Assembly (NCBI GenBank): GCA_041621755.1
Contig: JBFKAE010000035.1
Coordinates: 1-24,363 of the forward strand
Length of the DNA stretch: 24,363 nt
Reading direction: 5' to 3'
DNA from: Sphingosinicella sp041621755
Lineage (GTDB): Bacteria; Pseudomonadota; Alphaproteobacteria; Sphingomonadales; Sphingomonadaceae
This document shows, in pieces, positions 1-7,048 of the stretch. The notes below the pieces were generated by a model. That model did no database searches, was not told the origin of the DNA, and saw nothing but the letters and a program-made list of their open reading frames with translations. How positions within the stretch are numbered: the stretch's first letter is position 1; each line of letters begins with the position of its first letter. The translations under genes and the position numbers were made by a program.

Positions 1-73
1 ATGGTGTCGGTGAATGTCAACAGGACCTAGGGTCAGGACCCATTAAATGCGCTCCCGCCCACACGCCTTGCGA
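1..73. repeat. Non-coding edge with GGGTC/GACCC inverted repeat, possible mobile-element end
   Basis: No gene is seen here. Bases 30-41 read GGGTC-AG-GACCC, a perfect 5-bp inverted repeat with a 2-base centre, and an overlapping GACC-TAG-GGTC lies just before it (24-34). It sits downstream of the minus-strand DUF1674 gene, but no T-run follows on either strand, so a rho-independent terminator is not supported. The block resembles the short palindromic ends of REP-like or transposon-derived repeats. That is an impression from pattern only, with no second copy in the window. Confidence 0.25.
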
Positions 74-211
74 TCAGAAATCGACCGCAATGCCGTTTTT
101 TTCCCAGTCGCCATAGCGCACGGGGTCCGGCCCCTTGGGTCCGCCCTTTTCGTCGTCTTTTTTGACTTTTGTTTTTGGGTCAGGGGTTTGGGGCTTTTCG
201 TCTTTGCTCAT
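74..211 (-). CDS. DUF1674 / SdhAF4-like small protein (succinate dehydrogenase assembly factor 4 family)
   Basis: This is a 45-residue protein starting MSKDEKPQTP and ending RYGDWEKNGIAVDF. The C-terminal R-Y-G-D-W-x-x-x-G-x-x-x-D-F block is the hallmark of DUF1674 (PF07896), the family of succinate dehydrogenase assembly factor 4, which in eukaryotes binds the flavinated SdhA subunit during complex II assembly. The N-terminal half is Lys/Asp/Pro-rich and probably disordered. The ATG at 211 is chosen because family members are short. An in-frame ATG at 229 would add six residues, and neither start has a clear Shine-Dalgarno sequence. The gene is divergent from the SDR gene with only 52 bp between starts. 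No sdh genes are in the window. Family assignment is firm; function in this organism is inferred. Confidence 0.8.
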   Translation of the reverse strand: MSKDEKPQTPDPKTKVKKDDEKGGPKGPDPVRYGDWEKNGIAVDF

Positions 212-263
212 GGATTGACTACGCTGCATAGTTGATGATCGGGAATCATTGGGAGCTTTGATT

Positions 264-1088
264 ATGAGCATATTGGCCGGGCGTGCAATTGCGATTACCG
301 GCGCGGGCAGTGGTATTGGCCGTGCGCTTGCGCTGGGGCTTGCCAAATGTGGCGCCAAAGTTGCGCTTTGCGACAAATCGGCGGACGCGCTTGCTGAAAC
401 CGGCCGCATGCTCGGCAATCATCCGCATTCGACGACGGCATTCGATGTGACCGATGACACCGCCCTGAAGGCCTGGATCGACAGTGCAGCCGCAGAGTAT
501 GGCGGCCTTGACGGCATCATCAACAATGCTGGCCTTACCGTGGTCGCGCCGTTTGAAGACACGCCCCAAGCCGATTTCGACCGCGTCATGGCGGTCAATT
601 TTGGCGCGGTCGTTGCGGGGTGTCGCCATGCTTTGCCGCACCTTCGCAACAGCGACAGCGCATGGCTGGTCAATATCTCGTCGGTTTTCGGCATGATGGG
701 CTACCCCTCGCAATCGGCCTATAACGCCTCGAAATACGCCGTCCGCGGTTTGACCGAGGCGCTTTATATGGAACTTTCAAAAAGCGATCCGCATATTGCG
801 GTCATGCGGGTGCATCCGGGCGGCATCAAGACCAATGTCGCGCGCAACGCCAAGGTTATCAAAGCCGCGGACGGCAATATGAGCGCGACCGATTTCAGCA
901 AAGCATTCGATAAAATGGCGCACACGACCCCCGAAGTGGCCGCGGAAACCATTATCCGCGGCATGGAGGCGCGCAGCCATCGCGTGCTGATCGGCGGTGA
1001 TGCGCGTATGATTGACTGGATCACGCGATTTTTCCCGGTGCGCTATCCATCGGTGATGGCGCGGCTGATGGGTGGCGCCAAGGCTTGA
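264..1088 (+). CDS. Short-chain dehydrogenase/reductase (SDR family oxidoreductase)
   Basis: A 274-residue classical SDR. The Rossmann cofactor motif TGAGSGIG is at residues 12-19, NNAG follows, and the catalytic set is Ser140, Tyr153 and Lys157 (YNASK). The substrate-side P-G-G-I-K-T segment comes after it. It should be a cytoplasmic NAD(P)-dependent alcohol/ketone oxidoreductase; the substrate cannot be deduced. The ATG at 264 is preferred over an in-frame TTG at 249 because GGGAG (250-254) lies 9 bases upstream. It is the first gene of a plus-strand run and its last 17 bases overlap the predicted GTG start of rsmB, suggesting co-transcription. Confidence is high for the family and low for any specific role. 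Confidence 0.9.
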   Translation: MSILAGRAIAITGAGSGIGRALALGLAKCGAKVALCDKSADALAETGRMLGNHPHSTTAFDVTDDTALKAWIDSAAAEYGGLDGIINNAGLTVVAPFEDTPQADFDRVMAVNFGAVVAGCRHALPHLRNSDSAWLVNISSVFGMMGYPSQSAYNASKYAVRGLTEALYMELSKSDPHIAVMRVHPGGIKTNVARNAKVIKAADGNMSATDFSKAFDKMAHTTPEVAAETIIRGMEARSHRVLIGGDARMIDWITRFFPVRYPSVMARLMGGAKA

Positions 1089-2424
1089 CGATGCATCGCG
1101 GAGCGGGCACCAGCCGCGCGATGAACACCAAAAATCAAAAGCAACACCGCTGAGTAGCCCGACACCCCCCGGGCTTGCCCCCCGTGCCGCGGCGCTTGCG
1201 CTCCTGCAGGCGGTGCTTTGGCGTGGCGAACCGCTCGACAGGTCGATCGCGCGGGCATTCCGTAAACTGGATACTGCCCCTGATCGCGGATTGGCGCGGG
1301 CGATTGTCGGCGCGGTGCTGCGGCATCTTGCAGACCTTGATGACCTCATCGACAGCGCCACCAAAAAGCGCCTGCCCGACGATGCGCGTGCGCGAATGGT
1401 GCTGCGTATGGCGTTGGCGCAGATGCGCCTGCTCGACACACCGCCGCACGCCGTCATAGCGACTGCGCTGCCGTTGCTCGAAGGTGGGCCACGGCGCTTG
1501 ACGCATGGCGTGCTTTCCAGCCTGATCAAGGCGAATGCGCAGCTTCCCGCTTTGCCGCGCCTGCCGGATCTCTGGATGGTGCGCTGGATGTCGTCATGGG
1601 GCGAGGATATGATCGCGGCGGCCTCGCGGGCGCTTGGCGGGGGCAATGTTCCACTCGACCTCAGCCTGCGCGATGCAGCGCACACCGCAAGCTGGGCAGA
1701 AACACTTGGCGGTACGTCATTGCTACCGGGGCATGTCCGGATATCATATAAGGGCCGCATCGAAGACTTGCCCGGCTATGCGGACGGCGCGTGGTGGGTT
1801 CAGGATCTCGCTGCCAGCCTGCCCGCGCGTCTGCTCTCCCCAAAGCCGGGGGAACGGGTCTTCGATCTTTGCGCCGCGCCCGGCGGCAAGACCATGCAAC
1901 TTGCGGCAAGCGGCGCGGACGTAACCGCCATTGATATGTCGGCAGAGCGTATGGTGCGCGTAGAAGAAAATCTTGAACGCACCGGCCTGTCCGCAACACG
2001 CGTGACGGCTGATGCGTTGAAATGGCAGGCGCAGGCTGCGCCCGATGCCATTCTCCTCGACGCCCCCTGTTCGGGGACCGGCATTTTTCGCCGCCATCCC
2101 GACGTGCTGTTTTTGAAAAGCGCGCAGCAGATCAATCAGCTTTGCAATCAACAAGCGGCGATGCTCGATCGTGCCGCGGACCTGCTGGCTGTGGGCGGGC
2201 GGCTGGTTTATTGTGTCTGCTCGCTCGAACCTGCCGAGGGTGAAGCGCAGATTACCGCGCTGTTCGACCGCCGCACGGACTTGAAAATTGACCCCATCAG
2301 AGCCGATGAACTGCCCGCCGGTCTGCAACCGCATGCCGAGGGTTGGCTGCGAACCTTGCCGGGCGACCTCGAAGGCGAAGGGGGACTCGACGGATTTTTT
2401 ATGGCGCGCGTCGTAAAAGCCTGA
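1072..2424 (+). CDS. rsmB: 16S rRNA (cytosine-C5)-methyltransferase RsmB/NOL1/NOP2/Sun family
   Basis: A 450-residue protein with an N-terminal NusB-like helical RNA-binding region (about residues 30-150) and a C-terminal SAM-dependent m5C methyltransferase domain. The SAM motif DLCAAPGGKT is at about 265-274. Motif IV DAPCSGTG carries Cys333 and motif VI YCVCSLEPAEGE carries Cys383, matching the two-cysteine RsmB mechanism (one nucleophile, one for product release). RsmB methylates C967 of 16S rRNA in E. coli. The start is taken as GTG 1072, overlapping the end of the SDR gene by 17 bp. The first ~25 residues are poorly conserved in character and no strong ribosome site is seen, so the true start could lie slightly downstream. 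rpe follows after 44 bp. Confidence 0.9.
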   Translation: MAPRLDDASRSGHQPRDEHQKSKATPLSSPTPPGLAPRAAALALLQAVLWRGEPLDRSIARAFRKLDTAPDRGLARAIVGAVLRHLADLDDLIDSATKKRLPDDARARMVLRMALAQMRLLDTPPHAVIATALPLLEGGPRRLTHGVLSSLIKANAQLPALPRLPDLWMVRWMSSWGEDMIAAASRALGGGNVPLDLSLRDAAHTASWAETLGGTSLLPGHVRISYKGRIEDLPGYADGAWWVQDLAASLPARLLSPKPGERVFDLCAAPGGKTMQLAASGADVTAIDMSAERMVRVEENLERTGLSATRVTADALKWQAQAAPDAILLDAPCSGTGIFRRHPDVLFLKSAQQINQLCNQQAAMLDRAADLLAVGGRLVYCVCSLEPAEGEAQITALFDRRTDLKIDPIRADELPAGLQPHAEGWLRTLPGDLEGEGGLDGFFMARVVKA

Positions 2425-2468
2425 CTCTGCGTCTTGGCCCATTGCATGGGGGATGCTAAACGCTCGAC

Positions 2469-3140
2469 ATGCAACAGCCCATCCGTATCGCACCCTCCAT
2501 ATTATCCGCAGACTTTGCCATGCTCGGGCAAGAGGTCGCCCGCATCGACGCGGCAGGCGCCGATTATATCCATGTCGATGTGATGGATGGTCATTTTGTG
2601 CCCAACATCACCATCGGTCCCGGCGTGGTAAAGGCCCTGCGCCCGCATACGCACAAGCCCTTTGACGTGCATCTGATGATTTCGCCCGTCGATCATTTTC
2701 TCGAAGCTTTCGCCGAGGCGGGGGCCGACATATTGACTGTTCACCCTGAATCGGGTCCGCATCTGCATCGCACCGTGCAGACCATCAAGGCGCTCGGCAA
2801 GAGGGCTGGCGTCTCGCTCAACCCGGCAACGCCGATCGAGGTGCTCGACTATGTGCTCGAAGATCTCGATCTGGTGCTGGTGATGAGCGTCAATCCCGGC
2901 TTTGGCGGCCAATCCTTCATCGACAGCCAGTTGCGCAAGATCGAAGCGCTGCGCGCGCGCATCGATGCGACGGGGAAAACCATCGATCTGGAGGTCGATG
3001 GCGGCATTGACGTGAAGACTGCGCCGCGCGCGATTGCGGCGGGCGCGGATGTGCTTGTTGCCGGAACCGCGACATTTCGTGGCGGCCCCGATGCCTATGC
3101 AGCCAATATCAGGACGCTGCGCGGGGACGGGCCACGGTGA
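2469..3140 (+). CDS. rpe: Ribulose-phosphate 3-epimerase
   Basis: A 223-residue, full-length TIM-barrel enzyme interconverting D-ribulose 5-phosphate and D-xylulose 5-phosphate in the pentose phosphate pathway. The family signature HVDVMDGHFVPNIT is at residues 35-48. Predicted metal ligands are His35, Asp37, His68 (FDVHLM) and Asp177 (EVDGGI). The phosphate-binding end VAGTATF is near the C-terminus. The ATG at 2469 is preceded by a GGGGGA stretch about 12 bases upstream, a rather long spacing. The stop codon overlaps the GTG start of the heparinase-like gene by 4 bases (GTGA), indicating translational coupling. Confidence 0.96.
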   Translation: MQQPIRIAPSILSADFAMLGQEVARIDAAGADYIHVDVMDGHFVPNITIGPGVVKALRPHTHKPFDVHLMISPVDHFLEAFAEAGADILTVHPESGPHLHRTVQTIKALGKRAGVSLNPATPIEVLDYVLEDLDLVLVMSVNPGFGGQSFIDSQLRKIEALRARIDATGKTIDLEVDGGIDVKTAPRAIAAGADVLVAGTATFRGGPDAYAANIRTLRGDGPR

Positions 3141-4873
3141 ACGATGATGCTGCTGACACGCAGGAACCGCCGGGCCATCGCCTGACCCGGGCCGCCCGCG
3201 ATACCGGGCGTTCGATCGCCGGGCGCATCGGCGCGCGTATGCAACAATTAAGCTATGGCAGTGTCCTGCACCGCCGTGCCCTGCGCGGTCGTCAGCCACT
3301 CAAAATCCTCGGTACGCCGTCCGACCCGGTGCGCGGTGATATGGGCATTGGTCGCGCGATCGCATCGGGTACGCTGCGCTATGCCGGGCACGAGGAAGCC
3401 ATACGGCTGTTGAAGTTCAGCGCGGTCAGTGCACCGCGCCGCTGGCGCGAATGGGCGCATGGCTTTGGCTGGCTGCGCGATCTTGCGGCGGTTGCTGATC
3501 GCAAAAAAGGCTCGATTCCCGCCGAACTCGTCGTCGAAGCCTGGCTTGCCGATCACGGCGAATATGACGATCTGGCCTGGCGTCCCGATATTCTTGGCCG
3601 TCGCATTTTGTTCTGGACGCTGTATGCGCCTTATATTCTGTCGCGCGGCGAACCGATTTACCGTTCGCTGGTGCTCAATCATCTTGCGCGCGGTGCACGC
3701 CATCTTGACCGCGCTTATGACAAGGCTGACCCCGGCTTTGCGCGTATCGAAGCGGTGGGAGGCATGCTCGCGGCGGGCCTGATGTTGCCCGACGGCGCAA
3801 CGCGGACCGTCCGTGCCGAAGCCGCCTTGCAGTCGGCGATCGAGGCGTTCGTCTTTGCCGATGGCGGCGTCGTCAGCCGACGCCCGTCCGACATCCTGAT
3901 CGTTGCCGAGACCTTGCTGGCGCTGCGCGCGCTTTACGAGGCGCGGCGCATCGATACGCCGGAGGCCATCACGCAGACGCTTGATACGCTTGCCTCGGGG
4001 TTGAAGGGGGCTTCGCTTGGCGATGGCGCACTTGCCGCGATTCATGGCGGCAATGTCTGCGCCGCCGCGCGCGTCGCGCATGTGTTAAGCCTGATCGGCG
4101 GCGCGGCGCGACCGACGCGCAATGGTAACGCATCGGGTTTCCAGCGGCTGTCGGCGGGGAATTCGATCATTGTCGCCGATGCTGGTCCACCACCTGCTGC
4201 GCGGATGATGTGCGGCGGACATGCCGGGACACTTGCCTTTGAAATGTCGGATGGTGCGACGCGACTTATCGTCAATTGCGGCGGTGGTTTTGGCGCGCCT
4301 CAGCCGCTTTCGCCAAAATTGACACAGTTGATGCGCTCGACGGCGGCGCATTCGACGCTTGTCATTGCCGATACGAATTCGACGCAGCTCAATCCCGGCG
4401 GCGGGCTTGGCAAAGGCGTCGATGAAGTGGTCGTCACCCGCCATGAAAGCGAAGAAGGCAGCTGGCTCGACGCGAGCCATGACGGCTATGCAAAGCGCTT
4501 TGGGCTTTTACACCGACGCCGTATCTTTTTGTCGGGCGATGGCCGGGATCTTCGCGGCGAAGACGTGTTGTCGCCTGTACGCGGCCGGGGTCTGGGACTG
4601 CGCAGGCGTGCGCTCCGCTTCGACATCCGCTTTCACCTTGGCCCCGGCGCCGAGGCGACGCCGACCGCCGATGGCAAGGGCGCGCTCGTCAAATTGCCGA
4701 CGGGTCATGTCTGGCAGGTCAAGGTGCGCGGCGGCGCGCTTGACGTTGATGAAAGCCTGTGGATCGATGCCGAGGGCCAGCTACGCCCGATCATGCAATT
4801 GGTGGTTACGGGCGAAACGGTGCGTCGGGCCGATACGGCAATAAACTGGTCGTTCAAGCGCTCCGGGCGCTGA
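3137..4873 (+). CDS. Heparinase II/III family protein
   Basis: A 578-residue protein with an (alpha/alpha)-toroid-like N-terminal half (about 50-320) and a C-terminal beta-sandwich heparinase II/III-like domain (about 325-575). The latter includes HAGTLAFEMSDG, a repeated GGG loop, and STAAHSTLVI followed by T-N-S. Family members are polysaccharide lyases or relatives, but many alphaproteobacteria carry a copy beside purH whose substrate is unknown. No signal peptide is visible: the N-terminus is charged (MNDDAADTQEPP), so a cytoplasmic location is likely and a classical secreted lyase role is doubtful. The start is GTG 3137, overlapping the rpe stop by 4 bases. purH starts 25 bp after its stop. 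Family call good; function unknown. Confidence 0.85.
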   Translation: MNDDAADTQEPPGHRLTRAARDTGRSIAGRIGARMQQLSYGSVLHRRALRGRQPLKILGTPSDPVRGDMGIGRAIASGTLRYAGHEEAIRLLKFSAVSAPRRWREWAHGFGWLRDLAAVADRKKGSIPAELVVEAWLADHGEYDDLAWRPDILGRRILFWTLYAPYILSRGEPIYRSLVLNHLARGARHLDRAYDKADPGFARIEAVGGMLAAGLMLPDGATRTVRAEAALQSAIEAFVFADGGVVSRRPSDILIVAETLLALRALYEARRIDTPEAITQTLDTLASGLKGASLGDGALAAIHGGNVCAAARVAHVLSLIGGAARPTRNGNASGFQRLSAGNSIIVADAGPPPAARMMCGGHAGTLAFEMSDGATRLIVNCGGGFGAPQPLSPKLTQLMRSTAAHSTLVIADTNSTQLNPGGGLGKGVDEVVVTRHESEEGSWLDASHDGYAKRFGLLHRRRIFLSGDGRDLRGEDVLSPVRGRGLGLRRRALRFDIRFHLGPGAEATPTADGKGALVKLPTGHVWQVKVRGGALDVDESLWIDAEGQLRPIMQLVVTGETVRRADTAINWSFKRSGR

Positions 4874-4898
4874 CATCATTACGGAAAGACGATTTTTG

Positions 4899-6494
4899 AT
4901 GAATGAGAATGAAGTGAAGGTGAAGCGGGCGCTGCTGTCGGTGTCGGACAAGGCGGGCATCCTGGCGCTTGGCGAGGCGCTCGCCGCGCGCGGTGTCGAA
5001 CTTTTGTCGACGGGTGGTACGGCCAAGGCGCTGCGTGACGCGGGGCTTACGGTCAAGGATGTCTCGGACCATACCGGGTTTCCAGAAATGATGGATGGGC
5101 GGGTCAAGACGTTGCACCCGAAAATCCACGGTGGCCTGCTTGCGGTGCGCGACAATGCCGAGCACGCCAAGGCGATGGCCGATCATGATATCGGTGCGAT
5201 CGATCTTGTCGTCGTCAACCTCTATCCCTTCGTTGAAACCGTCGCAAAGGGCGCGGGCCGCGATGAAATCGTTGAAAATATCGACATAGGTGGCCCTTCG
5301 ATGGTGCGCTCGGCGGCCAAAAATCACGACTATGTGACCATCCTTACCGACGCGAACGACTATGCAGCGCTGCTTGAAGAGCTGGAAAAATCGGACGGCG
5401 GGACCAGCCGCGATTTCCGGCGCGCGATGGCGGCAAAGGCGTTCGCGGCGACGGCGGCCTATGACGGCATGATTGCCGAATGGTTTGCAGGCGTTGATCA
5501 GGGCGAGACCTTCCCTGCAAGCCGGTCGAAACCGACACGACGGGTTTCGATGCTGCGCTATGGCGAAAACCCGCATCAGCAGGCCGCGCTTTATGTGCCC
5601 TATGGCGCAGCCGCGCGCGGTATTGCGCAGGCGGTGCAGGTGCAGGGCAAGGCCTTGAGTTATAATAATTACAACGACGCCGATGCCGCGCTTGAACTGG
5701 TCAGCGAATTTCGCGACGGGCCACCGACCTGCGTCATCGTCAAGCACGCCAATCCGTGCGGCGTCGCCACCGCCGACAGCCTGATCGCGGCCTATCGCGC
5801 CGCGCTTGAATGTGACAGCGTGTCGGCCTTTGGCGGCATTGTTGCGGTCAACCGTCCGCTTGATGGGCCAACCGCAGAGGCGATCAGCGAGATTTTCACC
5901 GAAGTCGTCGCTGCGCCCGATGCCAATGACGATGCCAAGGCGGTTTTTGCCAAAAAGAAAAACCTGCGCCTGCTTTTGACCGGCGACCTCCCCGATCCCG
6001 CACGCGGTGGCCTGACCACAAAAATCATCGCGGGCGGTGCGCTGGTGCAGGAGCGTGACAATGGCAGGATTTCACAAGATATGCTGAAAACTGTCACAAA
6101 GCGCGCGCCAACCGATCGCGAACTTGCCGACTGCCTCTTTGCCTGGACCATCGCCAAGCACGTCAAGTCGAATGCGATCGTCTATGCAAAGGACGGTGTG
6201 ACCGCGGGCATTGGCGCGGGTCAGATGAACCGTCGCGATTCCGCGCGCATCGCCGCCATGAAGGCTGCGGAGGCCGCGGAAACATATGGTTGGCCGCAAC
6301 CAAAAACCGCGGGCGCAGCGGTAGCCTCGGACGCTTTCTTCCCCTTTGCCGACGGTCTGCTCGCGGCTGCAGCCGCGGGTGCGACGGCGGTTATTCAGCC
6401 CGGCGGATCAATCCGCGACGATGAAGTGATCGCTGCCGCCGACGATGCCGGCCTTGCCATGCTCTTCACCGGTATGCGGCATTTCCGGCACTGA
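4899..6494 (+). CDS. purH: Bifunctional AICAR transformylase / IMP cyclohydrolase
   Basis: A 531-residue, full-length PurH catalysing the last two steps of de novo IMP synthesis: formylation of AICAR from 10-formyl-THF, then ring closure. The N-terminal MGS-like IMP cyclohydrolase domain (about 1-145) shows LLSTGGTAKAL and DGRVKTLHPKIHGGLL. The transformylase domain follows with RYGENPHQQAALY (about 218-230), the catalytic-region KHANPCGVA (about 282-290), SAFGGIVAVN and the C-terminal SDAFFPFADG and IQPGGSIRDDE. The ATG at 4899 is preferred over TTG 4896; GGAAAG (4883-4888) is a plausible but spaced ribosome site. It lies downstream of the heparinase-like gene in the same run and converges on the minus-strand gene at 6499 with only 4 bases between stop codons. 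Confidence 0.97.
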   Translation: MNENEVKVKRALLSVSDKAGILALGEALAARGVELLSTGGTAKALRDAGLTVKDVSDHTGFPEMMDGRVKTLHPKIHGGLLAVRDNAEHAKAMADHDIGAIDLVVVNLYPFVETVAKGAGRDEIVENIDIGGPSMVRSAAKNHDYVTILTDANDYAALLEELEKSDGGTSRDFRRAMAAKAFAATAAYDGMIAEWFAGVDQGETFPASRSKPTRRVSMLRYGENPHQQAALYVPYGAAARGIAQAVQVQGKALSYNNYNDADAALELVSEFRDGPPTCVIVKHANPCGVATADSLIAAYRAALECDSVSAFGGIVAVNRPLDGPTAEAISEIFTEVVAAPDANDDAKAVFAKKKNLRLLLTGDLPDPARGGLTTKIIAGGALVQERDNGRISQDMLKTVTKRAPTDRELADCLFAWTIAKHVKSNAIVYAKDGVTAGIGAGQMNRRDSARIAAMKAAEAAETYGWPQPKTAGAAVASDAFFPFADGLLAAAAAGATAVIQPGGSIRDDEVIAAADDAGLAMLFTGMRHFRH

Positions 6495-6498
6495 CGAC

Positions 6499-6939
6499 CT
6501 ATTGGGGTTCGGGGACTTTCTGACGCTTTTTCTGTAACGCGCGTTCGCGGCGCCATTGATCATATTCGCGCTTTGAACAACCGAATTCGCCACCACCGCC
6601 AACCGCCGTGCAGGACGTGCTCGGCGCGGCGCTTTCATGGTCGATGAGCGCGGCGCGTTCGGACTGGACATCGGTCAGCCGGTCGCCGGGATCTGCCACT
6701 TCGGGTTCGACGGTCGGTTCTTCGTCGGGACGACCGCAGACGATGATTTCGCCTTGCCGTTCAGGGTTCGGGCAGGATTCGGGCAGCCATTCGTCCAGCG
6801 GGATGCGCCGCAGGACGCCGCTGTCCGTCGCCGGTGCAGGCGGCTTTACGGCATCTTGCGCAAGTGCGGGCGTTGCGGCCATTTGCGCGGGTGCGAGCAA
6901 GAGCGCACAAAGCATCGCGGGTTTCATCAACTTGAACAT
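6499..6939 (-). CDS. Small predicted secreted protein of unknown function
   Basis: 146 residues with a typical signal peptide: MFKLMKPAMLCALLLAPAQ, then cleavage likely after the TPALA-Q region near residue 27. The mature part has two cysteine pairs: SCPNPERQGEIIVCG (C-P-x-x-x-x-x-G-E-I-x-V-C-G) and a later SCTAVGGGGEFGC. It then ends in a basic, Arg/Lys-rich tail. This suggests a periplasmic or envelope protein with disulfides. The C-P...G-E-I-x-V-C-G block is familiar from hypothetical proteins of sphingomonads, but no function is known to me. The start ATG 6939 is supported by GGAG six bases upstream. It converges tightly with purH, so the two transcripts may overlap at their 3' ends. Confidence 0.75.
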   Translation of the reverse strand: MFKLMKPAMLCALLLAPAQMAATPALAQDAVKPPAPATDSGVLRRIPLDEWLPESCPNPERQGEIIVCGRPDEEPTVEPEVADPGDRLTDVQSERAALIDHESAAPSTSCTAVGGGGEFGCSKREYDQWRRERALQKKRQKVPEPQ

Positions 6940-7048
6940 ATATTCGTCTCCAAACGCCGGATATCGCCCCTACGCCCTAATGCATCTGACGATATAGGAA
7001 AGCAGCAACCGACTGAACCCCCGCTGAACCTTATCCGCACAGATTGGC

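Noticed and set aside
215..220. TTGACT as a -35 element for the first SDR gene
   Set aside because: No acceptable -10 element lies 16-18 bases downstream.
777..1760. Minus-strand open frame spanning the SDR and rsmB genes
   Set aside because: Arg/Ser-rich, low-complexity translation opposite two conserved genes; a shadow frame.
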